Below, one piece after another: positions 7,777 through 14,436 of a DNA stretch of 64,000 nt. Below the pieces are notes generated by a model. The model ran no database searches and had not been told where the DNA came from. It saw only the letters and a program-made list of their open reading frames with translations. The stretch's first letter is position 1. Each line of letters starts with the position of its first letter. This DNA comes from an uncultured Oscillibacter sp. (GTDB lineage: Bacteria > Bacillota > Clostridia > Oscillospirales > Oscillospiraceae), in contig CAKTMK010000006.1 in NCBI GenBank assembly GCA_934574045.1, positions 1-64,000 on the forward strand, given 5' to 3'. Both the position numbers and the translations under genes were made by a program.

Positions 7777-8346
7777 TTACGCCGCCACGATCAGCTCCCG
7801 CAGGGGAACGCCCCGGGCCAACAGCCGCTGGTAAAGCGCCGTGCAGCGATGATAACGGGAAAAGAGGGCCTGCGCCTGCTCCGGGTCGCCGTAAGCCTTC
7901 CAGCAGCCCGCGCAGGTGAAATTCCGCCCGCCGTATCGGATGAAGCCCTTCACATCCTCCAGCGGATAACCCAGAAAAACGCCGATCTCATGGGGAAACT
8001 CCTCCGCGCAGCGCAGCCGCCGGGAGAGCTGGGTAAGCATATCTCCGCAGCCGCCGGGGCGGTACCCCGCGCCGCGCAGGAACGCCTGCGTCTCGCCGTC
8101 CGCCAGAAGCGCGGCAAGCTGCCGCTCCCGGTAGACATAGACCAGCAGCGCCCCGTCCTTGGGGCAGAGCTTCAGCACCCGCACGCTCAGCCCGCTGCGG
8201 GCCACCGTCCGGCCCCACGCGGCCACCGTCCGGCAGGCCGCGGCCAGATCCTCCCCGCGCCAGCGGAAAAGGCTGGCCGGCTTCACGCCCGCAAGCGTGG
8301 GCGCGCACTGGGCCGCAAGGACCTGCTCAAAGCTGCGCTGCATCAT
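7777..8346 (-). CDS. DUF3793 family protein
   Basis: A 189-residue cytosolic protein with the family's recurring text: FEQVLAAQCAPTLAGVKPASLF at the N-terminus, VYVYRERQLAALL near 70, and EFPHEIGVFLGYPLEDVKGFI followed by CAGCWKAYGDPEQA near 120-155. The Cys-x-x-Cys (CAGC) could bind metal or be redox active; that is a guess. The function of DUF3793 is not established, but members often sit beside flavodoxin, as here. The start has GGGGAGG just upstream. It is first in the operon and has two metal-regulator-like boxes in its leader. Confidence 0.85.
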   Translation of the reverse strand: MMQRSFEQVLAAQCAPTLAGVKPASLFRWRGEDLAAACRTVAAWGRTVARSGLSVRVLKLCPKDGALLVYVYRERQLAALLADGETQAFLRGAGYRPGGCGDMLTQLSRRLRCAEEFPHEIGVFLGYPLEDVKGFIRYGGRNFTCAGCWKAYGDPEQAQALFSRYHRCTALYQRLLARGVPLRELIVAA

Positions 8347-8378
8347 GGCCTCCCCTTCCTCCGTTCGGTGTGCGTTGC

Positions 8379-8397
8379 AGTTAGCTTTAACTAACCT
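8379..8397 (-). promoter_or_regulatory. DtxR/MntR-like operator, promoter-distal copy
   Basis: The minus strand reads AGGTTAGTTAAAGCTAACT, an interrupted palindrome (GTTAG...CTAAC) resembling boxes bound by iron- or manganese-dependent DtxR-family repressors. It lies between promoter and start codon. Confidence 0.55.
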
Positions 8398-8434
8398 CGC
8401 CGCCGGAAAAATCGGCCCGCGGCCGTTAGCAGCG

Positions 8435-8453
8435 ATTAGCCGTAACTAACCTC
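8435..8453 (-). promoter_or_regulatory. DtxR/MntR-like operator, promoter-proximal copy
   Basis: The minus strand reads AGGTTAGTTACGGCTAATC, the same box as the distal copy with three central changes. It starts about 8 nt after the -10 and so overlaps the likely transcription start. Confidence 0.55.
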
Positions 8454-8460
8454 TGGCGTT

Positions 8461-8489
8461 AGGATACCAGACCGCAGGGGCTTTGTCAA
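8461..8489 (-). promoter_or_regulatory. Promoter of the DUF3793-flavodoxin operon
   Basis: Perfect TTGACA, 17 nt, TATCCT on the minus strand, immediately upstream of the two palindromic boxes. Confidence 0.85.
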
Positions 8490-8540
8490 GAGGAAACGGA
8501 AAAATTTCCGGCGGCTTTCCGTCCGGGCCGGATTTTTGGA

Positions 8541-8569
8541 TTGACATTCCGCCCCGTGTCCCCTATGAT
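8541..8569 (+). promoter_or_regulatory. Promoter of coaW
   Basis: TTGACA, 17 nt, TATGAT, 70 nt before the start codon and divergent from the flavodoxin promoter. Confidence 0.85.
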
Positions 8570-8638
8570 ACAACCATTGTTGCAAAGCAAATCTCCGCGG
8601 CGCTCCGGCCCCGCGGCGTCAAGGGAGCGCGGATCTTT

Positions 8639-9472
8639 ATGGGCATCATTCTGGGGATCGACATCGGCGGCTCGACCACCAAGATCGTGGGGCTGGACCG
8701 GGAGGGAGCCGTTTCGGCCATGCTGCGGGTGCGGGCGGAGGACCAGCTCACGTCCCTGTTCGGCGCGCTGGGGAATTTCCTCACCACCAACCGTCTCGCC
8801 TTGAGCGATGTGGAGCGGGTGGTCCTCACCGGCGTGGGCGCGTCGTATGTGAACGGGGATATTTACAGTCTGCCCACCCGGCGGGTCTCGGAGTTCAACG
8901 CCAGCGGCACCGGCGCGCTGGCCCTGTCCGGCCAGCCGGAGGGCGTGGTGGTAACCATGGGGACCGGGACCGCTTTCCTCTGGGCCAGCAGCGGAAAGGT
9001 GGAGCACCTGTGCGGCAGCGGCATCGGCGGCGGCACGCTGGGAGGGCTGTGCCATAAGCTGGTGGGCGTGGAGCGGTTCTGCCAGATCAAAAAGCTGGCC
9101 GGCAGCGGCTCGCTGAGCCGCGTGGACCTGCGCATCGCGGACATCACCACCGACCACGCGACCACGCTGGACCCGGAGATGACCGCCGCCAACTTCGGCA
9201 ATCTGGCCGAGGACGCCGCCCCCGCCGATCTGGCCGCGGGCGTTGTGAACCTCGTCCTGCAGGCCATCGGCACCATGACGGTGCTGGCCTGCCGCAGCTG
9301 CGGGACGAAGACCGTGATCCTCACCGGCTCCGTCACCACCCTCGATCAGGCCGCACCCACCTTCCGGGACTTTGAAAAGCTCTACGGCATCCATTATATC
9401 ATCCCGGAGAACGCAACGTTTGCCACCGCCATCGGCGCGGGGCTGTACAGCCTGAAAACGGAGCGGCCCTGA
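8639..9472 (+). CDS. coaW: Type II pantothenate kinase
   Basis: A 277-residue ASKHA-fold kinase that phosphorylates pantothenate with ATP, the first step to coenzyme A. GIDIGGSTTKIVGLD at residues 5-19 is the phosphate-1 loop. VVLTGVGASY, a central FNASGTGALAL, and MGTGTAFLWASSGKVEHLCGSGIGGGTLGGL near 105-135 follow the type II (staphylococcal/eukaryotic-like) pattern. GSVTTLD and NATFATAIGAG close the C-terminus. Type II enzymes generally escape feedback by CoA. ATG at 8639 is used since the upstream in-frame text crosses the promoter. It is monocistronic: own promoter before, strong terminator after. Confidence 0.93.
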   Translation: MGIILGIDIGGSTTKIVGLDREGAVSAMLRVRAEDQLTSLFGALGNFLTTNRLALSDVERVVLTGVGASYVNGDIYSLPTRRVSEFNASGTGALALSGQPEGVVVTMGTGTAFLWASSGKVEHLCGSGIGGGTLGGLCHKLVGVERFCQIKKLAGSGSLSRVDLRIADITTDHATTLDPEMTAANFGNLAEDAAPADLAAGVVNLVLQAIGTMTVLACRSCGTKTVILTGSVTTLDQAAPTFRDFEKLYGIHYIIPENATFATAIGAGLYSLKTERP

Positions 9473-9500
9473 GCCGCGCCCGATAAAAAACGCAGAAACC

Positions 9501-9536
9501 GAAGCGGGTCCCGCGCATACGCGCGGGACCCGCTTC
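9501..9536. terminator. Bidirectional terminator between coaW and the 59-aa gene
   Basis: A 16-bp stem, GAAGCGGGTCCCGCGC with its complement, around a 4-nt loop. The plus side has TCCGTTTGTTTTG; the minus side continues into a run of six T. It serves both convergent units. Confidence 0.9.
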
Positions 9537-9581
9537 TCCGTTTGTTTTGAGCCGCCCGTGAACGTGAACAGCCGCCGGACG

Positions 9582-9761
9582 TTACTGCGCGCTCAGCGTC
9601 CTTTGCAGATACGCACGCATCTCCGTCTTGGAGCGGACGGCGTGCGCGCCGTCGATCACGGCCTGCTTTTCCGCCTCCGGCAGCGCGGCGAAGCGCTCCA
9701 TGGCGGCGCTGTCCTGCGCCAGCGCCATGCTCATGCCCAGCGGAAGATCCGTTCTTTCCAT
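9582..9761 (-). CDS. Small helical protein, 59 residues, paralogue-like to the one at 6944-7123
   Basis: No assigned function. The product begins MERTDLPLGMSMALAQ and contains MERFAALPEAEKQAVIDGA and SKTEMRAYLQRTLSAQ: two short amphipathic helices, charged, without membrane or secretion signals. The ATG has GAGGTGATCGGAC just upstream. It lies 42 nt downstream of dus on the same strand, so it is probably the third gene of the PPOX-dus operon, and the bidirectional terminator follows. It shares length, start context and helix layout with the protein at 6944. Confidence 0.75.
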   Translation of the reverse strand: MERTDLPLGMSMALAQDSAAMERFAALPEAEKQAVIDGAHAVRSKTEMRAYLQRTLSAQ

Positions 9762-9803
9762 GTCCGATCACCTCAGGGCCAGTTTTGCCCGGTCCCGCAG
9801 ATC

Positions 9804-10754
9804 TTATGCGTCCCGCCGCAGGGGCAGCTCCTGAAAGATCCCGGACTCCAGCCGCTCGTACTCCTCCGGCGCCTTCACGCGGCGCATTTTCTTCGCGTAC
9901 TTCTCCCCGCCGTCAAACCGCTCAATGAGGTAGAACCACAGCTCCTTCATCCGCTGCGCCGCCGGTCCGGCGGAGCCATAGGCCGAACGGTAGCCGTCAT
10001 AAAGCGTCCGGGTGAACGTCTGAAGCTCCTCCCGTCCGGCGGCGGGACCGCCCCGCAGGCGGCGCGGCAGCGCCGGGTCCGCAGCGGCGCCCCGCCCGAT
10101 CATCACGCCGGACACCGCCGGGAAGCGGCGCAGGATGTCCGAAACGTCCTCCGGCTTCTTCAGGTCTCCGTTGTACGCCACCGGCACGGGGCTGTCCGCC
10201 AGCGCCTGCGCAAACGCGTCCAGATGCACCGGCCCCCGGTAAAATTCCTCCCGCAGGCGGGGGTGGACGATCAGCTCGCAGATGGGATAGCGGCGGAAGA
10301 TCTCCAGCAGGCGTGGCAGCTCCGCCGTGTCCCGGTAACCGATCCGGGTCTTGACCGAGACCGGCAGGCACACTCTGGAAAACACCGCGTCCAGAAACGC
10401 ATCCAGCTCGTCCGGCCGCAGCAGGAAGCCCGCGCCCTTTCCCTTGGCGGTGACGGTGCCGGAGGGACAGCCCAGATTCAGATTCACTTCGCCGTAGCCC
10501 AGCTCCGCCATCCGTTCCGCCGCCCAGAGGAAATCCTCCGCCCGCCGGGTCATCACCTGCGGCACGGTAGGCACTCCCGCGTTCTGCTCCGGCGCAAGGT
10601 CCCGCAGCTCCTTTTTCGTCAGGATGTGCTCCGCCGCCGGGGAGAAGAAGGGCGTGAAGTACCGGTCCGCCCCGCCGAACATCCGCGCGTGGGTCCGGCG
10701 GAACAGCCAGGTAGTGATCCCCTCCAGCGGCGCAAGCTCTGTCCGCACCGCCAT
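9804..10754 (-). CDS. tRNA-dihydrouridine synthase family protein
   Basis: A 316-residue FMN-dependent TIM-barrel enzyme that reduces specific uridines in the tRNA D- and variable-loop regions. APLEGITTWLFRRTHARMFGG holds the FMN-contacting start of the barrel; PQVMTRRAEDFLWAA, NLNLGCPSGTVTAKGKGAGFL (with the Cys that acts as general acid, near residue 98), VSVKTRIGYRDTAELPRL, VAYNGDL and VMIGRGAAADP are the ordered family motifs. Its ATG overlaps the stop of the upstream PPOX gene as TGATG, so translation is coupled. The exact class (DusB or another) cannot be set from sequence reading alone. Confidence 0.92.
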   Translation of the reverse strand: MAVRTELAPLEGITTWLFRRTHARMFGGADRYFTPFFSPAAEHILTKKELRDLAPEQNAGVPTVPQVMTRRAEDFLWAAERMAELGYGEVNLNLGCPSGTVTAKGKGAGFLLRPDELDAFLDAVFSRVCLPVSVKTRIGYRDTAELPRLLEIFRRYPICELIVHPRLREEFYRGPVHLDAFAQALADSPVPVAYNGDLKKPEDVSDILRRFPAVSGVMIGRGAAADPALPRRLRGGPAAGREELQTFTRTLYDGYRSAYGSAGPAAQRMKELWFYLIERFDGGEKYAKKMRRVKAPEEYERLESGIFQELPLRRDA

Positions 10755-11227
10755 CAGACGTGCTCCTTGCAGCTCAGCTCATCCACGTCCAGTGCGAACA
10801 GACGCACCCTCGCCAGCACCGCCGGATCGATGGGCGGCTTCGCGTCCGTGTAGTGGGACACCACCGTCTCCATCGCCTCCAGCTTCTCCGGCTCCGGCAC
10901 CTCCCGGACCCGGCCCGTGCCGATGATGCTCTTGTAAAGCTCCGAATAGCCGCAGGCCGTTTCCGCCGTCACCAGCCGGTGGGCGCAGTCCATCTCAAAG
11001 CCCGCGCGTCCGCCCCGGCGGAACAGCTCCACCTTGCGTCCCTCTCCGGCGGAGTGGAAAAACAGGGTCAGCCGCCCCTCCCGCTCCTGCCAGCCGAAGT
11101 TCAGCGGCACGATGTAGACCTCCTCCCCGTCGTAAAACCCGACGCGGCACACGTCGCACGCCCGCAGAACGGCCTCGATCTCCGCCCGGTCCGTCACCTG
11201 ACGGTCCTTTCTCCGCATTTCACGCAT
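10754..11227 (-). CDS. Pyridoxamine 5'-phosphate oxidase-family (NimA-like) flavoprotein
   Basis: A 157-residue split-barrel protein. MRRKDRQVTDRAEIEAVLRACDVCRVGF, then VYIVPLNFGWQEREGRLTLFFHSAGEGRKVELFRRGGRAGFEMD and a C-terminal PPIDPAVLARVRLFALDVDELSCKEH match the Pyridox_ox_2 group. Some members reduce 5-nitroimidazoles (NimA); most have no known substrate. Binding of a flavin or of F420-like or heme cofactors is family knowledge, not visible here. ATG at 11227 is chosen since GGGGCGGGAG lies upstream and the conserved RRKDR motif starts there. It is co-translated with dus. Confidence 0.85.
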   Translation of the reverse strand: MREMRRKDRQVTDRAEIEAVLRACDVCRVGFYDGEEVYIVPLNFGWQEREGRLTLFFHSAGEGRKVELFRRGGRAGFEMDCAHRLVTAETACGYSELYKSIIGTGRVREVPEPEKLEAMETVVSHYTDAKPPIDPAVLARVRLFALDVDELSCKEHV

Positions 11228-11377
11228 GGCTCCCGCCCCTTTCCTTCTGTACGGTCGGCCAGCGCCGCCCCGCTTTTTTGCCAGTGTATCAGCTCCGTCC
11301 GCCGCCGTCAAGCCGCGGCCCGTGACAGAAAGTGGTTTGAATTTCTGCGCGTGCGCCGCCATTTTTCAGGCAGGAGA

Positions 11378-11405
11378 TTGTAAAACCGCAAAAAGGTGGT
11401 AAAAT
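11378..11405 (+). promoter_or_regulatory. Promoter of the XRE-kinase pair
   Basis: TTGTAA, 16 nt, TAAAAT, about 75 nt before the ATG at 11479. Confidence 0.6.
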
Positions 11406-11414
11406 AGCAGGGTC

Positions 11415-11434
11415 GGGCCGCCCGCGGGCGGCCC
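11415..11434 (+). repeat. 20-bp perfect GC palindrome in the XRE gene leader
   Basis: GGGCCGCCCG followed directly by CGGGCGGCCC, starting 10 nt after the -10 box, so at or just after the expected transcription start. It could be an operator, possibly for the XRE protein itself, or an RNA hairpin. Confidence 0.6.
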
Positions 11435-11478
11435 CCACATAGACGAGACGATCCATACTTACCATAGGAGGCATTCCC

Positions 11479-11919
11479 ATGATCACATTGGCACAGCGCA
11501 TCCAGCAGCTCCGCGCCGAGCGCGGCGTCAGCGCCCCGGCGATCTCCGCCGCGCTGGGACTTCCCCGGACTGCGGTGGAAAAATTCGAGACGGGACGGCA
11601 GACGCCCACGCAGGACCAGCAGAAAAAGCTGGCGGCCTATTTCGGCGTCTCCGAATTTTATCTGCGGGGTGAGAGCGACGACCGCACCCAGATGTCCGAC
11701 TGGATGGACGGCGCGTTTCTCGACGCGCCCGCGCCCGCCCCGGCTCCCGCGCCCGTGCGGGCGGCGAAAAAGCCGGCGGTCAACGAGGACGGCGCGCTGT
11801 TCGGCGCGTTCCTCAGCAGCCAGAAATTTCAGGACGCGCTGCGCGCCGCAGTGCTGGACGTGCTCCGCTCCCCCGAGGGGCAGGCGCTGATCGAAAAGGC
11901 CGTCCGCAAGGCGCGGTGA
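11479..11919 (+). CDS. XRE-family helix-turn-helix regulator
   Basis: A 146-residue protein. Residues 3-65 are a Cro/C1-type HTH (LAQRIQQLRAERGVSAPAISAALG, then VEKFETGRQTPTQDQQKKLAAYF and FYLRGES). Residues 84-96 are an Ala-Pro repeat linker. The C-terminal ~45 residues (FGAFLSSQKFQDALRAAVLDVLRSPEG) form a helical dimer- or ligand-type domain I do not recognise. GGAGG sits 10 nt before the ATG. The kinase gene starts 25 nt after its stop, so the two are one operon. A 20-bp palindrome between promoter and gene is a candidate binding site. Target genes are unknown. Confidence 0.85.
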   Translation: MITLAQRIQQLRAERGVSAPAISAALGLPRTAVEKFETGRQTPTQDQQKKLAAYFGVSEFYLRGESDDRTQMSDWMDGAFLDAPAPAPAPAPVRAAKKPAVNEDGALFGAFLSSQKFQDALRAAVLDVLRSPEGQALIEKAVRKAR

Positions 11920-11944
11920 GCGCCGCCAAAATAAGGAGGACATT

Positions 11945-12952
11945 ATGAACGACGACCGCGCCGCATTTCTTCTGGAGCAGCAGACCCGGCAGCCGCTGGA
12001 GCTGCTGTGCGCCCTGCGCCGCCGTTCCTGCGGAGCGGAGACGCTTCCGCCCCGCGGCGGGCGCTTCGCCCCGGCTGTCCAGCCGCTGAACGACCGGCTC
12101 TGTCTCGTTTTCCCGGATCGATTGGGACAGGACCGGCCGGACGCGGAGACGCTGCGCCGCCTGTGCGCCCTGTGCGGCGAGCCGGAGGCGGACGCCGCCT
12201 GCCTGTCGGCGCTGGCGCGGGAGGGCCGTCTCCCCGTTTCCGGGGAGGACGCCCTCCGGGCGGCGGAGAACTGGCGCAGCGCCGGGTATCCCCTCGGCCT
12301 GAGTGAGAGCGGAGAGCGCTGTCTGGCCCTGCGCCGGGAGCACGCGCGGCTGCTGCCGCTGTTCGCCCGGCTGGACCGGCTCCTTGCCGCCAAGCCCCGG
12401 GTCATCGCCGCCATCGACGGCGGCAGCGCGTCCGGAAAGACCACCGCCGCCGCGCTGCTGGAGGAGGTCTACGGCTGCGCCGTGTTCCATATGGACGACT
12501 TCTTCCTCCGCCCGGAGCAGCGCAGCGCCGCCCGTCTCCGGGAGCCGGGCGGGAACGTGGACTGGGAGCGGTTCCGGTCGGAGGTCCTCGCGCCCCTGAC
12601 CCGTGGGGAGGAGATCCGCTTCCGCCGGTACGACTGCCGCACCCAGACGCTGGAGCCGCCCCGCTCCGTCCCGGCGCGGGCGCTGAGCATTGTGGAGGGC
12701 GCGTACTCCATGCGCCCGGAGCTGGCCCCGGCCTATGACCTGTCCGTCTTTTTCTCCATCACCCCGGCGGAGCAGCACTGGCGCATCCGCCTGCGCAATC
12801 CGCCGGCCATGCAGGCCATGTTCTGCGCGCTGTGGGTCCCGCTGGAGAACCTCTATTTTGAGAAGCTGGACGTTCCCAGCCGCTGCGGTCTGATCCTCAA
12901 CGCGGAGGAGCTTCCCTCCCCGGGCCGGGACGGAGCGCGGAAAGTCCTTTGA
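11945..12952 (+). CDS. Uridine kinase-like P-loop kinase with N-terminal extension
   Basis: A 335-residue protein. Residues 150-320 are a kinase of the uridine/phosphoribulokinase type: Walker A GGSASGKT at 159-166, VFHMDDFFLRPEQR near 177 (the substrate/lid region of uridine kinases), NVDWERF near 196, ALSIVEGAYSM and YDLSVFFSI in the second strand, and HWRIRLRNP near 265. Residues 1-145 are Arg/Leu/Ala-rich, without a recognisable domain, and are not found in plain uridine kinases. It probably phosphorylates a nucleoside or similar small alcohol; the substrate is not determined. AAGGAGG precedes the ATG. It is co-transcribed with the XRE regulator. Confidence 0.8.
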   Translation: MNDDRAAFLLEQQTRQPLELLCALRRRSCGAETLPPRGGRFAPAVQPLNDRLCLVFPDRLGQDRPDAETLRRLCALCGEPEADAACLSALAREGRLPVSGEDALRAAENWRSAGYPLGLSESGERCLALRREHARLLPLFARLDRLLAAKPRVIAAIDGGSASGKTTAAALLEEVYGCAVFHMDDFFLRPEQRSAARLREPGGNVDWERFRSEVLAPLTRGEEIRFRRYDCRTQTLEPPRSVPARALSIVEGAYSMRPELAPAYDLSVFFSITPAEQHWRIRLRNPPAMQAMFCALWVPLENLYFEKLDVPSRCGLILNAEELPSPGRDGARKVL

Positions 12953-13002
12953 CTTTTTGCTCCTGCCGCCTGCTCTCCCCCGTTTTTCCGCGATATGCCA
13001 AA

Positions 13003-13032
13003 ATGCCCCCGCCGGAAGCCCGGCGGGGGCAT
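13003..13032. terminator. Bidirectional terminator between the kinase and DUF368 genes
   Basis: ATGCCCCCGCCGG pairs with CCGGCGGGGGCAT around a short loop. The plus side continues CGCTTTTC, the minus side TTTTGG. It separates convergent genes. Confidence 0.85.
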
Positions 13033-13044
13033 CGCTTTTCTGGT

Positions 13045-13890
13045 TCAGCGCTGGGCGGAGCGGGTCCGCCGGTCCAGCTTCCCCAAGAAAAACGCCAGCG
13101 CGAAGCCGATCCCGGCGCAGACCGCGGAGGCCGCCGCCTCCCCGGCCCCGGCGTACTCCGTGGGGACGATCACCAGCGTGGACGCGGCCACCACGCCCAA
13201 AATCCCGTGGGACGCCACAGAGTAGTGCTTCTGAAACACCCAGTTCATCAGACGCGCCAGCAGCGCCATCGTCAGCGCCATGCCGGGGAGGATGGACGCC
13301 AGCATCGGTACGTTCAGCGTGGAAAGCCCGTCCATAACGGGCTGGTACAGGTCCAGCGCCATCAGCACCGACGAGGTGGCCAGCCCCGGCACCACGATCC
13401 CCAGCCCGAACAGCGCGCCGCTCAGGCTCATGGACCAGAAGTCCGGCTGAAGATGGACGCTGAGCACGCGGCTGACGTAAAACAGCCCGCCGAACACCGC
13501 CCCGGCGCAGGCCAGCAGGCTGACGTACGACGCGCGGGTGCGGCCCTGCTCCCCCGCCTCCCGGTAGAGGGAGGGGAGCGTCCCCACGATCAGGCCGATG
13601 AAGGCCCACGTGGTGGCCGCGGCGGACACGTCCAGCGCGGCGGATACGCCCTTTGCAAAGCTGAAAAAGCCCGCGGCCCAGCCAAGCCCCAGCGGGATCA
13701 GCAGCCGCCAGTATTTGGGCAGCGCCCGCTTCGGATGGGTCAGCAGCTCCATGAACGGCCGGTACAGGTCGAAGATCACCGCCAGCACGCCGCCGGACAC
13801 TCCCGGCAGGATCGCCCCCGCGCCGATCAGCACGCCGCAGAGAAAGTCCCGCAGGCAGCGCAGGGAAAAGCCCCCGTTTTCTTTTTTCAC
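13045..13890 (-). CDS. DUF368 membrane protein
   Basis: A 281-residue integral membrane protein with about eight hydrophobic segments. The family signature LCGVLIGAGAILPGVSGGVLAVIFDLY lies at about 14-40, and the pseudo-repeat GLGIVVPGLATSSVLMALDLY at about 165-185, showing the internal inverted duplication of the family. Recent work links DUF368 proteins to undecaprenyl-phosphate recycling across the membrane; that is family knowledge, not shown here. GTG at 13890 is taken as start, since GGGAGG lies about 10 nt upstream and longer in-frame starts run into the promoter. It is monocistronic. Confidence 0.85.
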   Translation of the reverse strand: MKKENGGFSLRCLRDFLCGVLIGAGAILPGVSGGVLAVIFDLYRPFMELLTHPKRALPKYWRLLIPLGLGWAAGFFSFAKGVSAALDVSAAATTWAFIGLIVGTLPSLYREAGEQGRTRASYVSLLACAGAVFGGLFYVSRVLSVHLQPDFWSMSLSGALFGLGIVVPGLATSSVLMALDLYQPVMDGLSTLNVPMLASILPGMALTMALLARLMNWVFQKHYSVASHGILGVVAASTLVIVPTEYAGAGEAAASAVCAGIGFALAFFLGKLDRRTRSAQR

Positions 13891-13945
13891 GCGGTCCGTC
13901 TCCCTCCCGCGCCGCGCCCGGCGCCGACATTGTAAATATAAAGTC

Positions 13946-13974
13946 ACTATATCAGTTCTGCCCGAAATTTGCAA
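13946..13974 (-). promoter_or_regulatory. Promoter of the DUF368 gene
   Basis: TTGCAA, 17 nt, TATAGT on the minus strand, 56 nt before the GTG start. Confidence 0.7.
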
Positions 13975-14083
13975 TCCGATTCCCAAGCCGCGCCCGCCGC
14001 TTTTCCGGCTCCGCGCCGCTGTTTCCGTCGATATGCACAAGGGCAGGCCGTTCGTTTTGACGGCGAATGAGTACATTTTTCTG

Positions 14084-14112
14084 TTGACAAACCGCCGAAA
14101 TTTGCGTAAACT
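14084..14112 (+). promoter_or_regulatory. Promoter of the T-box-metNIQ transcript
   Basis: TTGACA, 17 nt, TAAACT just upstream of the T-box leader. Confidence 0.85.
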
Positions 14113-14119
14113 CTGAGCA

Positions 14120-14405
14120 TAACAACTGAACACCCCAAAGACGATGAAAGAAAGAGTAAGCGGACAGATACGCTGCAGAGAGCCTCGTTTGGTGAAAAGA
14201 GGCGCGGAAGGGTCTGCTGAACATGGTTCCGGAGTCGCGCGGCCGACTGCCCTGTGCATAGGCTGCGACGGGAGCGCCCGTCACAGCGCAGGAGTGTGCT
14301 GGCACTCTCAAAGGCCGCTTTCGTGAGGAAGCGCGCGAAGCAAGGTGGTACCACGGCGTTTTACGTCCGTCCTTGATGCAAACGTGCATCAGGGACTTTT
14401 TTGTT
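14120..14405 (+). promoter_or_regulatory. T-box leader, probable methionine specifier
   Basis: Ordered T-box landmarks are present: GCAGAGAGCC (AG-bulge region) near 14175, TTGGTGAAAAG near 14188, GAACATGGTTCCGGAGT near 14219 with ATG (Met) at the specifier position, and the invariant AAGGTGGTACCACG at 14342-14355, which pairs with an uncharged tRNA acceptor end. The terminator GTCCTTGATGCA/TGCATCAGGGAC with a run of T at 14369-14403 ends the leader. Uncharged tRNA-Met would favour read-through into metNIQ, which fits the transporter downstream. The specifier assignment is by eye. Confidence 0.92.
14369..14403 (+). terminator. T-box-controlled intrinsic terminator
   Basis: A 12-bp stem around AACG followed by seven T. 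Its 5' side can alternatively pair with the T-box sequence in the antiterminator. Confidence 0.9.
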
Positions 14406-14436
14406 GCCCCGATTACTTGTAAAGGAGCCTTCTGCC

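Noticed and set aside
9501..9536. Long perfect inverted repeats (also at 13003, 29290, 33371, 56585) considered as attachment sites or recombination targets
   Set aside because: Each sits at the end of a transcription unit with T-runs on one or both sides, so they are intrinsic terminators. No integrase gene is present.
11813..13930. A long minus-strand frame spanning the kinase and DUF368 regions
   Set aside because: Its text is unlike any protein, it crosses a bidirectional terminator, and the true genes have ribosome sites and family motifs.
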